A model generated the notes under the pieces. It saw nothing but the letters and a program-made list of their open reading frames with translations, made no database searches and was not told where the DNA came from. From Undibacterium sp. (lineage in GTDB: Bacteria; Pseudomonadota; Gammaproteobacteria; Burkholderiales; Burkholderiaceae_D), in NCBI GenBank assembly GCA_030645915.1, contig JAUSNO010000001.1, positions 1 to 64,000 of the forward strand: DNA of 64,000 nt, given 5' to 3'. Shown in pieces: positions 55,621 through 64,000 of this stretch (its first letter is position 1; every line of letters begins with the position of its first letter). The position numbers were made by a program, and so were the translations under genes.

Positions 55621-55887
55621 TTAAATCTTTTCCATCTCTTCAGGATCAAGCGCAATCACGTGGGTTTGCATGAGGCCTTTTTCGTCGTGCCATTCGCGCA
55701 TGACGCAGGGTTGGCCTTCTTCATCGATGGCCATGACCTTGAACAGATTACCTATCATTGATTCGATCAGGATGCGTTCGTCTGCCGGAAAGCTCTTGAC
55801 GAATTGTTTGCTTAAGGTGACGACGCGCACGATATCGCCCAGGGCGACGGGCTGGTTCTTGCAATCTACTAGTTTTGGATCTGACAT
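55621..55887 (-). CDS. Hypothetical protein (88 aa)
   Basis: MSDPKLVDCKNQPVALGDIVRVVTLSKQFVKSFPADERILIESMIGNLFKV; start 55887 chosen because the longer track ORF runs into repeat D. Confidence 0.75.
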   Translation of the reverse strand: MSDPKLVDCKNQPVALGDIVRVVTLSKQFVKSFPADERILIESMIGNLFKVMAIDEEGQPCVMREWHDEKGLMQTHVIALDPEEMEKI

Positions 55888-55941
55888 GGGATTTTCTCTG
55901 GGTTTTTGTGGCTGCATTTTAACCTGAATCGGAAAACGATA

Positions 55942-56001
55942 ACGCAATATCCATGCGCCTTGTGGCATGAAAATGGCCCGTAAGGCGCATAGGATATGCG
56001 T
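55942..56001. repeat. Palindromic repeat D (REP-like family, degenerate)
   Basis: ACGCAATATCCATGCGCCTT ... AAGGCGCATAGGATATGCGT. Confidence 0.7.
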
Positions 56002-56024
56002 CTTCGGTTTCTCAAGTTAAATAA

Positions 56025-56060
56025 AAAGGGCTTAAACCTGTCATGCGTTTAAGCCCTTGC
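56025..56060 (-). terminator. Terminator downstream of the OPT transporter gene
   Basis: AAGGGCTTAAAC ... GTTTAAGCCCTT; minus-strand exit is TTTTTATTT. Confidence 0.8.
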
Positions 56061-56089
56061 TTGTTTAATTCAATAAGTAATCGATCAAT

Positions 56090-58345
56090 TTATGCGGGCT
56101 TCTTTTCTCGCGCAATCCAGTACAGTCCAAATACGATCAGTGCATACGGCAGCATCGATAAAGCGTCAGCATTGATGCCCGCAAAGAACGGGTTATTCGC
56201 GCTGGCCCAGTCGCCGATTTTCTTGTCGAAATCGGTCAGGATACCTGCAGTGAAGGCAATCACGATACCGCCTAAGGCACCGCCTGCGATATAGCCCGAT
56301 GCCAGCAAGGTGCCAGAACCGCTGTCGCCAGCCGCCTGCTTTTCTTCTTCAGTCAGGTTCTTGTTGTGTTCGAGCTTGTTATTGCGTCTGTCGACCAGCC
56401 AGCGGATCATGCCGCCAATGAAGAGCGGTGCAGAGGACGAGAGCGGCAAATACACACCGACCGCGAACGCCAGTGAAGGGATGCCCGCCATTTCCAGTAC
56501 TAATGCGATCATCACGCCAAATAGCACCAGGGTCCACGGCAACTGCTGATCCAGAATGCCTTTGATGATGTAAGACATCAGTACGGCTTTTGGTGCATCA
56601 TATTTTTTAACTTCGGTGCCATCGGGGCGCTTGTTGTAGGCGCCATTGATACCCGGGTCAACCAGGTACACCACTTTGCCGGCATTGTCGACCAGGTATT
56701 TGCCAGCAGGGCCGCCGACCGTGTCGCTCTTGTGCCAGACCTTGTACGTGCCTTTGTCTTGCTCGGCTTGCGGGCCTTGCAGCTGGGCGGTGTCAGTCAG
56801 TTTGGAGGCATCGGTCATCAAGCTAGGGGCGACCTGCGCAGCCGGTACGTAGACCGTGCCGGCATCATTCAGCTTGAGCAGAATCGGGCCGAGGATCAGG
56901 GCAGAAGATAAGGCGCCGGCCAGAATTGCATACTGCTGCAAGCGCGGTGTGGCACCGAGGATGTAGCCGGTTTTTAAATCCTGTGAAGTGGTGCCGGCAT
57001 TGCTGGAGGCGATACAGACTATCGCACCGACTGACAAGGCGGTAACGTAATACTGACCACCAGTCCAGCCCATGATCAAAAAGATCAGGCAGGTGAACAG
57101 CAGTGTCGCCACCGTCATGCCGGAGATAGGGTTGGAGGATGAGCCGATTTCGCCGGTCAGGCGTGAAGACACGGTGGCGAACAGAAAGCCGAATACCAGG
57201 ATCAGCAATGCGCCGAGCAGATTCATGTGTAGCGGCGTGGCGAAAGTGATGACGGCGATGATCGCCAGTGCACCGATGACGACCCATTTCATCGGGATGT
57301 CTTCATCGGTACGCAGGCGCTTGGTGGTCAGGTTTGCTGCACCTTTGCCCAGGCCGGACAAGCCAGCCGACAAGCTGCGCCAGATGGTAGGCATGGCGCG
57401 CACCAGACTGATCAGGCCGCCGGCAGCGACTGCACCTGCGCCGATATACAGTACATAAGCGCTGCGTATATCATGCGGGCTCATGTCGCTAATGAGTTTA
57501 ACGCCCGGGCTCAGCGGCACAGTAAGTGAATCACCAAAGAACTTGATCATCGGGATGAGCAACAGATACGACATCACGCCACCTGCCGCCATCACGGAGG
57601 CAATTTTGGGGCCGATGATGTAGCCAACGCCAAGCAATTCAGGCGACACTTCGGCGCCGATGGAGCCGGCTTTCAGCGGTGCGCCGAAGGCGACTTCTGG
57701 TGTATCTTTCCAGCCCTTGAAGGCGACGTTGACGACTTTGTACAAGAGGCCAATACCAAAGCCGCCGAAGATGATGGCCGCGCGCTTGCTGGCCTCATCT
57801 TGTGCATGCGGGTTGCTGCTTTCGCCAGCGGCGGCGCGGGATGAGTCGGTGGCGGCGGCTTTTAATACTTCGGCGCAGGCGGTGCCTTCCGGATATTTGA
57901 GCTCGCCATGCTTCTCGACGATCATGGCGCGGCGCATCGGGATCATCAGCAAGATACCTAACAATCCACCAAGCACGGCGACCAGCGCCACGCGTGAGAT
58001 TTCCAGATCAAAGCCGAGGATCAAAATGGCTGGCATTGTCACACCAAGACCAAAGGCAATCGATTCACCGGCGGACCCAGCGGTTTGGGTAATGCTGTTT
58101 TCGAGTATCGTCGAGTCTTTGCCGCCCAGCTTATTAATCAGGCGGAAAAAGGTGATGGCAATCACGGCGACAGGGATCGATGCGCTGACGGTCAGGCCGA
58201 CTTTAAGCACCAGATACAAGGACGATGCACCAAAAATCATCCCTAGAACGACACCCATGACAAGTGCGCGTATGGTGAATTCAGGTAAGTTGGCTGAGGC
58301 GGGGATGTAAGGCTTAAAAGCGGGGGCGGAAGTTTCTGGTGGCAT
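56090..58345 (-). CDS. OPT family oligopeptide transporter
   Basis: LPEFTIRALVMGVVLGMIFGASSLYLVLKVGLTVSASIPVAV; 751 aa, multi-TM. Confidence 0.94.
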   Translation of the reverse strand: MPPETSAPAFKPYIPASANLPEFTIRALVMGVVLGMIFGASSLYLVLKVGLTVSASIPVAVIAITFFRLINKLGGKDSTILENSITQTAGSAGESIAFGLGVTMPAILILGFDLEISRVALVAVLGGLLGILLMIPMRRAMIVEKHGELKYPEGTACAEVLKAAATDSSRAAAGESSNPHAQDEASKRAAIIFGGFGIGLLYKVVNVAFKGWKDTPEVAFGAPLKAGSIGAEVSPELLGVGYIIGPKIASVMAAGGVMSYLLLIPMIKFFGDSLTVPLSPGVKLISDMSPHDIRSAYVLYIGAGAVAAGGLISLVRAMPTIWRSLSAGLSGLGKGAANLTTKRLRTDEDIPMKWVVIGALAIIAVITFATPLHMNLLGALLILVFGFLFATVSSRLTGEIGSSSNPISGMTVATLLFTCLIFLIMGWTGGQYYVTALSVGAIVCIASSNAGTTSQDLKTGYILGATPRLQQYAILAGALSSALILGPILLKLNDAGTVYVPAAQVAPSLMTDASKLTDTAQLQGPQAEQDKGTYKVWHKSDTVGGPAGKYLVDNAGKVVYLVDPGINGAYNKRPDGTEVKKYDAPKAVLMSYIIKGILDQQLPWTLVLFGVMIALVLEMAGIPSLAFAVGVYLPLSSSAPLFIGGMIRWLVDRRNNKLEHNKNLTEEEKQAAGDSGSGTLLASGYIAGGALGGIVIAFTAGILTDFDKKIGDWASANNPFFAGINADALSMLPYALIVFGLYWIAREKKPA

Positions 58346-58502
58346 TTTTCTACCTTATTGTGGTGGCAAAAGCAGGTCTGCAGTATTTTGTACGACAGCC
58401 TGGCTCAATGTATAAGACGCCCCATGTCTCCGGTAGCGTCTGATCAAGATTTTGATTTCGTGCATTATCACGCTTTTTACGCGTGATAGGCAATCGCAGA
58501 TT

Positions 58503-59804
58503 TCAGCTCACCGTTGCTTCATCATGCTTGCTCACGCCAGGTAATACCTTGATGGCTCGGATTACCGGATTTTTCCACGCTACCAGCGCCAGTATCAGCG
58601 CGCCGACACCGGCAAAAGCAAGCGAGTAGCGCAGGCCCAGATGCTCACCGACCCAGCCGCCGATTAAGGCGCCGGGACCCGCCGGCAGCAGTATCAGCCA
58701 GCGCATGGTACTGGTCATGCGCCCCAGCATGGGTTCAGGCGTGACGGCTTGACGCAAGGCCAGGAAATTGATGAAGATCAGCACTCCGCCGACAGAGAAG
58801 CAGGCCAGCATCAGTGCAAAGGCGGCTACGCCCCAGGCATTCGCCGGTGCCAGCGCCAGCAAAATCCAACCGAGGCCGCATACGGTAACGCCCACCACCA
58901 TGCATGGCCCAGGCCCAAGATCGCGGCTGATGCGATGGCCGTACAGGCTGGCGAGAATAGTACCGACGCCCATGCCCATATAACTGAGGCCGACCGCCTG
59001 CTCCGATAAGCCAAGTGTGCGGGTGGCGAACAAAATCTGTACCACCAGGGCCGCGTGGTAAAAAAGTTGCCACATGCCGACTGTCATTGCCAGTGCGATC
59101 AGCAATGGCTTGTTGGAGACGAAGGCCACACCGGCTTTCAGATCGCGCCAGAAGTGGGCATCTGCACGGATCGGGCGGTTTTCGACAATCTTGACGCCGC
59201 GTAAAATCGCTGCCGAGGCCAACAGCAAAATCGCGTCGGCCAATAAGGCCAGTGGTGCGCCCAGTAATTTGATCAGGGCGCCAGCGGTGGCTGGCCCGGC
59301 TACTTCAGATCCCGAGGTGGCCAGTGCATTCTTGGCATACGCTTCTACCAGACGCTCTCTGGGCACAATTTGAGTCAGAACGATTTGCGCTGCGGTGCCC
59401 GCCGTAGTATTTACCGCACCGATCAAAAAGCCGACCGCATATAGCCAGCTCATCGTCAACCAGCCCATCCACCATGCCAGCGGTACACTGGCGACGCCGA
59501 CGGCGATCAGGCTTTCGCCAACGATATAGACCGGTAACTTGCGCACCCGATCAAGCCATACCCCAGACGGCAGCGACAGGATGACAAACGGCAAAGTCTC
59601 CATGAAAATCAACAAGCCCATTTGCGTCGGGCTGGCATGCAGCAGGACCGCAGCGGTTAACGGCAGCGCCAGCAAGGTGATTTGTGCACCGAATGAACTG
59701 ATGAGTATGGATGTCCAGAGGCGGCGATACACCAGGTCGCGCAACAGATCGTTTGGCGGGAGTGAAAAAGGCAGCGAGAGTTTTTGTAAGAGCAGTGTGA
59801 GCAT
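58503..59804 (-). CDS. MFS transporter (enterobactin-exporter-like superfamily member)
   Basis: About 12 TM; MGLLIFMETLPFVILSLPSGVWLDRVRKLPVYIVGE. Confidence 0.88.
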   Translation of the reverse strand: MLTLLLQKLSLPFSLPPNDLLRDLVYRRLWTSILISSFGAQITLLALPLTAAVLLHASPTQMGLLIFMETLPFVILSLPSGVWLDRVRKLPVYIVGESLIAVGVASVPLAWWMGWLTMSWLYAVGFLIGAVNTTAGTAAQIVLTQIVPRERLVEAYAKNALATSGSEVAGPATAGALIKLLGAPLALLADAILLLASAAILRGVKIVENRPIRADAHFWRDLKAGVAFVSNKPLLIALAMTVGMWQLFYHAALVVQILFATRTLGLSEQAVGLSYMGMGVGTILASLYGHRISRDLGPGPCMVVGVTVCGLGWILLALAPANAWGVAAFALMLACFSVGGVLIFINFLALRQAVTPEPMLGRMTSTMRWLILLPAGPGALIGGWVGEHLGLRYSLAFAGVGALILALVAWKNPVIRAIKVLPGVSKHDEATVS

Positions 59805-60088
59805 GGAGTTAATTTAACCTATTTGTCTGCCATCTTCAAACGACAGAATGACTTTGTGCCTGCCGGTGTTGAATTCAAGCCTGATCGTCAGGAGAGTACG
59901 GGAATACTTTGTTGTTGATGCCGCAGTCGAACGGAGCTACTTCATCTGATGGCGTTAAAAAGTCTGTTCAACGGATACAATAGTAATTCGCATCCGGGCG
60001 CCTTGAATGAAATTGATATTGGAATCAATTAACGGCGTAAAGATTGAGTGATAATCCTAGATTTAGTTCCTGCAGGATAGTAAAAAAT

Positions 60089-60958
60089 ATGTTTGAAAAA
60101 CCCATAGTCATGATCGACTTTGAAACCACGGGGATGAGTCCCGATCAAGGCGACAGAGTCACCGAAGTGGCGGCTTTACGCATTGTCGGTGGCGAGGTGG
60201 TGGACAGGTACGTTACCCTGATTAACTGCAATATCCGCATACCATCGTTTATCACGCAACTGACCGGGATTACGCAGGCGATGGTGAACAAGGCGCCAGC
60301 CGCAAGTGAAGTGATTCCTGAGCTGCTCAGGTTTATAGGTACTGATACCCTGGCGGCACACAATGCCAGCTTCGATGAGAAATTTCTGCAGGCAGAAAGC
60401 CAGCGTTTGGGGTTGTGGTCTGCACATGGCGGTTTGATCTGTTCGGTGAAGTTAGCGCGCCGGGTGTTCCCGGGTCAGGATAGCTATTCGTTGGGACGGC
60501 TGGCGGCTTCGCTGGGAATCCGTTTCAAGGGCACGGCACATAGGGCTGAAGCCGATTCAGAAGTCGCATCGGCCTTGCTGTTGCATATCGCTGCGCATCT
60601 GGGCGAACGTTACGCCATTCGCAGCGTTGATCCAGACATGCTGCAACAGATCAATAAACTCACTGCAGCGAAGGTGCCAGCCTATCTGGAAAAGTATCTC
60701 ACGCCGCCAGAGACAGCTGCTGTCAGCCAGCGCAAAAATACAAAAGCGAAGAAGTCTGCCGGACCGCAACGTTTTCGCCATTACAAAGGCGGCATCTACG
60801 AGCTGGTATGCGAGGCAACGCAGGAGTCGGATCTGAGTCCCGTGATCGTGTATCGTTCCCATAACGGCAGTATCTGGACCAGGCCGAAATCGGTTTTTTT
60901 CGAAGCGATAGAAGTTGGTGGTGTAATGATGCAACGGTTTGCAGCAATTGATGATTGA
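60089..60958 (+). CDS. DEDDh exonuclease (DnaQ-like) with C-terminal DUF1653-like domain
   Basis: IVMIDFETTGMSPDQGDRVTEVAALRIVGGEVV; TLAAHNASFDEKFL; HRAEADSEVASALL; then RHYKGGIYELVCEATQESDLSPVIVYRSHNGSIWTRPKSVFFEAIEVGG. Confidence 0.88.
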   Translation: MFEKPIVMIDFETTGMSPDQGDRVTEVAALRIVGGEVVDRYVTLINCNIRIPSFITQLTGITQAMVNKAPAASEVIPELLRFIGTDTLAAHNASFDEKFLQAESQRLGLWSAHGGLICSVKLARRVFPGQDSYSLGRLAASLGIRFKGTAHRAEADSEVASALLLHIAAHLGERYAIRSVDPDMLQQINKLTAAKVPAYLEKYLTPPETAAVSQRKNTKAKKSAGPQRFRHYKGGIYELVCEATQESDLSPVIVYRSHNGSIWTRPKSVFFEAIEVGGVMMQRFAAIDD

Positions 60959-60983
60959 TTTACCTCTCTTTAAAGGAATGAAA

Positions 60984-61814
60984 ATGAATCGACCTAACGA
61001 TGTGGTACGCCAGTTTTTCCGCTGGGGCGTTCTGGGATTACTGTTGTCGGGCCTGAGCATCTCTGTGCATGCAGAAGATGTCTTGCGGCTATCCACCACC
61101 ACCAGCACGGAGAATTCGGGTTTGCTCAAGGTCTTGCTACCAGTGTTTGAAGCCAGGTATCACATCAAGGTACATGTTATTTCTGTCGGCACCGGCAAGG
61201 CGCTGGAACTCGCCAAGAATGGCGATGTTGATGTGACCTTGGTCCATGCCAGAGCTGCCGAAGACAAGTTCATCGCAGAAGGCCATGGCGTGAACCGGCG
61301 TGACGTGATGTACAACGATTTCATTATTGTCGGGCCGACGGAAGATCCTGCGGGCGTTAAAGGAAGTAAGGACGTGATCGCGGCGATGAAGAAAATTACC
61401 GCCAGCAAAGTGAGATTCATTTCACGCGGCGATAATTCTGGCACGGATCAGATGGAGCAAGCCTATTGGAAAGAAGCCGGCGTGAAGCCGGAAGGGCGTG
61501 CCTATGTATCTGCCGGCGTCGGGATGGGTGAAGTCCTGACGATGGCAGCGCAAATGCAAGGGTACACGCTGACTGACCGCGCCACCTACGGCGCGTACCG
61601 CGCCAAGACTGGCCTTGCAGTGCATGTGGAAGGTGATGCGAAGATGTTTAATCCTTATGGCATCATCGCAGTCAATCCGGCCAAATATAAGGACATCAAT
61701 TTTCGTGGCGCGAATTTGCTGATTGAGTGGATGACCTCAGCCGAAGGGCAGCAAAAAATTAATGAATTTAAAGTCGATGGGCAGCAATTGTTTTTTTCGT
61801 CTTTTAAAAAATAA
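60984..61814 (+). CDS. Tungstate-binding TupA-like ABC transporter substrate-binding protein
   Basis: Signal peptide; LRLSTTTSTENSGLLKVLLPVFEARYHIKVHVISVGTGKALELAKNGDVDVTLVHA; ATG 60978 or 60984. Confidence 0.88.
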   Translation: MNRPNDVVRQFFRWGVLGLLLSGLSISVHAEDVLRLSTTTSTENSGLLKVLLPVFEARYHIKVHVISVGTGKALELAKNGDVDVTLVHARAAEDKFIAEGHGVNRRDVMYNDFIIVGPTEDPAGVKGSKDVIAAMKKITASKVRFISRGDNSGTDQMEQAYWKEAGVKPEGRAYVSAGVGMGEVLTMAAQMQGYTLTDRATYGAYRAKTGLAVHVEGDAKMFNPYGIIAVNPAKYKDINFRGANLLIEWMTSAEGQQKINEFKVDGQQLFFSSFKK

Positions 61815-61822
61815 GAAAATCA

Positions 61823-61888
61823 ATACGCATACCCCATGCGGCCTGCAGACCAATAATGGCCTGCAGGCCGCACCGGTATTGCGCTATG
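61823..61888. repeat. Palindromic repeat E (REP-like family, divergent)
   Basis: ATACGCATACCCCATGCGGCCTGCAG ... CTGCAGGCCGCACCGGTATTGCGCTAT. Confidence 0.7.
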
Positions 61889-61911
61889 TGTTTTGATATG
61901 AGTGGATAAAG

Positions 61912-62901
61912 ATGGATAGTATTGATCTGGAAGTGCTGAAGACTTGTGACCTGTGGATAAAAACAGGTCGCCAGTGCGCGCTGGTGACGGTCGTGAAAAC
62001 CTGGGGCTCCAGCCCGAGGCCAGAAGGGGCGACTTTAGCCATTTGTGAAGATGGTAGAGTGGTCGGCTCGGTGTCTGGCGGCTGCATAGAAGACGATTTG
62101 ATCGAGCGGGTGCGCAATGAAGGCATAGCGCGGACTACACCCGAAATCGTGACCTACGGCATCACCGCCGATGATGCGCATCGTTTCGGTTTGCCCTGCG
62201 GCGGAACGATACAGCTGGCGATAGAGCCGCTGGCTGAAAAAAGTAAAATCGACGAATTATTGCACCGTTTGCAGGCGCATGAATTGGTGGCGCGCCAATT
62301 GGAGTTAAGCACTGGTGACGTCAGTCTGGAACCTGCCGCGGCTGGATTAAGCCTGCAGTTATCTTCTACGACCTTAACGACGGTACACGGCCCACGTTGG
62401 CGTCTGTTGATCATCGGTGCCGGGCAGTTGTCGCGCTTTCTAGCCAGTATTGCCATCGGTATGGATTATCACGTGACAGTGTGTGATCCGCGCGAAGAAT
62501 ATCGAGACGGCTGGCAAGTGGAGGGCGTGCAAGTCGTGCATGCCATGCCCGATGATATCGTGCTGGAAATGTGCCTCGATAGCCGCAGTGCGGTAGTGGC
62601 ACTGACGCACGACCCTAAATTGGATGATCTGGCCCTGATGGAAGCATTGAAGTCCGATGCCTTCTATGTCGGCGCCATCGGCTCGCGGGTGAATAATGCC
62701 AAGCGGCGTGAACGTCTGAAAGAATTCGATTTGACGGACATTGATCTTGCCAAATTGCACGGGCCGATTGGCTTGTATATCGGCAGCAAAACGCCAGCCG
62801 AAATTGCCATTTCCATTCTGGCAGAAATGACGGCGGTCAAAAACAAGGTGTTGCTACCGCGTGAAGTCAGTATCGAGCACGTCAAAAATCTGGCGACTTA
62901 A
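61912..62901 (+). CDS. XdhC/CoxI family protein
   Basis: CALVTVVKTWGSSPRPEGATLAICEDGRVVGSVSGGCIEDDLIERV; C-terminal Rossmann-like RLLIIGAGQLSRFLASIA. Confidence 0.93.
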   Translation: MDSIDLEVLKTCDLWIKTGRQCALVTVVKTWGSSPRPEGATLAICEDGRVVGSVSGGCIEDDLIERVRNEGIARTTPEIVTYGITADDAHRFGLPCGGTIQLAIEPLAEKSKIDELLHRLQAHELVARQLELSTGDVSLEPAAAGLSLQLSSTTLTTVHGPRWRLLIIGAGQLSRFLASIAIGMDYHVTVCDPREEYRDGWQVEGVQVVHAMPDDIVLEMCLDSRSAVVALTHDPKLDDLALMEALKSDAFYVGAIGSRVNNAKRRERLKEFDLTDIDLAKLHGPIGLYIGSKTPAEIAISILAEMTAVKNKVLLPREVSIEHVKNLAT

Positions 62902-63037
62902 CAGCGTTTATCACCATTCTTTTCTGATGGAAATCAAAGACGCTGAAATATCGCCCGCGGTTTTGCCTATAAAACACAGAATTGATGCTTGAAATCGCGT
63001 AAAATCCCACCCAATATCAATCCGGCAGGGGAATTAC

Positions 63038-63604
63038 ATGAGCATCAAATCAGACAAATGGATACGTCGTATGGCGCAAGAACACGCCATGATAGAGCCA
63101 TTTTCTCCAGGGCAGGTACGCGAAGAAAATGGTCAAAAAATTGTTAGCTATGGTACTTCTTCGTATGGCTACGATATTCGTTGCGCTGATGAATTCAAGA
63201 TTTTTACCAATATCAATAGCACCATTGTTGACCCTAAAAATTTCGATGAAAAATCTTTTGTTGATTTCAAAGGCGATGTTTGTATCATCCCGCCTAATTC
63301 ATTTGCACTGGCCAGAACTATCGAGTATTTCCGCATTCCACGCAGCGTGCTGACGATTTGCCTGGGTAAATCTACCTATGCCCGCTGTGGCATCATCGTC
63401 AACGTGACACCTTTTGAACCGGAGTGGGAAGGCTATGTCACCCTGGAGTTTTCCAATACAACGCCATTGCCTGCCAAGATTTATGCGGGTGAAGGTTGCG
63501 CGCAGGTCCTGTTCTTTGAAAGCGACGAGATCTGCGAAACCTCCTACAAGGACCGTGGCGGTAAATATCAAGGTCAACGTGGCGTGACTCTGCCTAAAGC
63601 CTGA
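63038..63604 (+). CDS. dcd: dCTP deaminase
   Basis: [49 protein letters not shown]. Confidence 0.97.
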   Translation: MSIKSDKWIRRMAQEHAMIEPFSPGQVREENGQKIVSYGTSSYGYDIRCADEFKIFTNINSTIVDPKNFDEKSFVDFKGDVCIIPPNSFALARTIEYFRIPRSVLTICLGKSTYARCGIIVNVTPFEPEWEGYVTLEFSNTTPLPAKIYAGEGCAQVLFFESDEICETSYKDRGGKYQGQRGVTLPKA

Positions 63605-63752
63605 CCCTGGATTATTTTCTCCGAAGTGCTGAATGTGATGTGCGATTAGTGATTTCTTGCTATTTATTTTTGTAAAAAAGTAAATATTGCCTATACTGGC
63701 TTTGCAGCTTGTCGATAAGTTAATCTCACACGTCGTTCACACTGGAGAAATA

Positions 63753-64000
63753 ATGAATAGTCTTGATCAGCACGATCAGAAAATGGCGTTTCCCGAATTG
63801 CAGCGCCGTCGTTTTCTTGTGTCATCGGCCAGTATTGCCATCGGATGCGCAATGGGAAGTTTTCCTGCCATTGGCAATGCCGCCACCGTGCATGTATTGC
63901 CCGCACTGCCATATGCCGATGACGCGCTGGCGCCGGTTATTTCTTCGAATACGATCAGTTTTCATTACGGCAAGCACCATAAAGGCTATGTCGATAATCT
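63753..64000 (+). CDS. Fe/Mn superoxide dismutase with N-terminal Tat-like signal; 3' truncated
   Basis: [83 protein letters not shown]. Confidence 0.88.
   Translation, partial: MNSLDQHDQKMAFPELQRRRFLVSSASIAIGCAMGSFPAIGNAATVHVLPALPYADDALAPVISSNTISFHYGKHHKGYVDN

Noticed and set aside
57660-58310. 216-aa plus-strand ORF
   Set aside because: Antisense to the OPT transporter gene; composition typical of shadow ORFs.
58409-58500. Hairpins AGACGC/GCGTCT and TATCACGC/GCGTGATA between OPT and MFS genes
   Set aside because: Short stems without the shared CCATGCG core or a T-tract; not members of the palindrome family and weak as terminators.
60557-61129. 190-aa minus-strand ORF spanning two genes
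   Set aside because: Antisense to the exonuclease and TupA-like genes, with no independent support.

Overview
The window looks like ordinary, gene-dense chromosome from a betaproteobacterium. Gene content and order suggest Burkholderiales/Oxalobacteraceae, but this is inferred without a database search. From start to end it holds: a truncated REC-GGDEF-EAL regulator; aroC; leuC, an entericidin-like lipoprotein, leuD, leuB; asd; fimV; truA; a lepA-lepB-DUF4845-rnc-era-recO-pdxJ-acpS-uvrC-pgsA block; tRNA-Gly x3, Cys and Leu; nadA-nadC and reverse-strand nadB; an HU protein; tRNA-Val and tRNA-Asp; ppiD; a ccoNOQPG-fixH cbb3 oxidase operon with hemN and a TauE/SafE gene; a reverse-strand signalling island (histidine kinase, UspA, FNR-family regulator, two response regulators); dbpA; tRNA-fMet; a TPR-GAF-GGDEF protein; ppnN; a CheV-like protein; an S15 hydrolase, an M13 peptidase and an OPT transporter; MFS; a DEDDh exonuclease fused to a DUF1653-like domain; a TupA-like protein; XdhC; dcd; and the start of a Tat-exported SOD. 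I see no CRISPR, prophage, transposase, integrase or obvious defence system. The most interesting unexplained structure is a dispersed family of five intergenic palindromes (about 24.6, 44.6, 55.5, 55.9 and 61.8 kb) with a shared ACGCAnnnnCCATGCG core and compensating arm changes. Next are two FNR-type boxes plus an FNR-family regulator with an atypical cysteine set, and the exonuclease-DUF1653 fusion. I did not find a convincing new multi-gene system.
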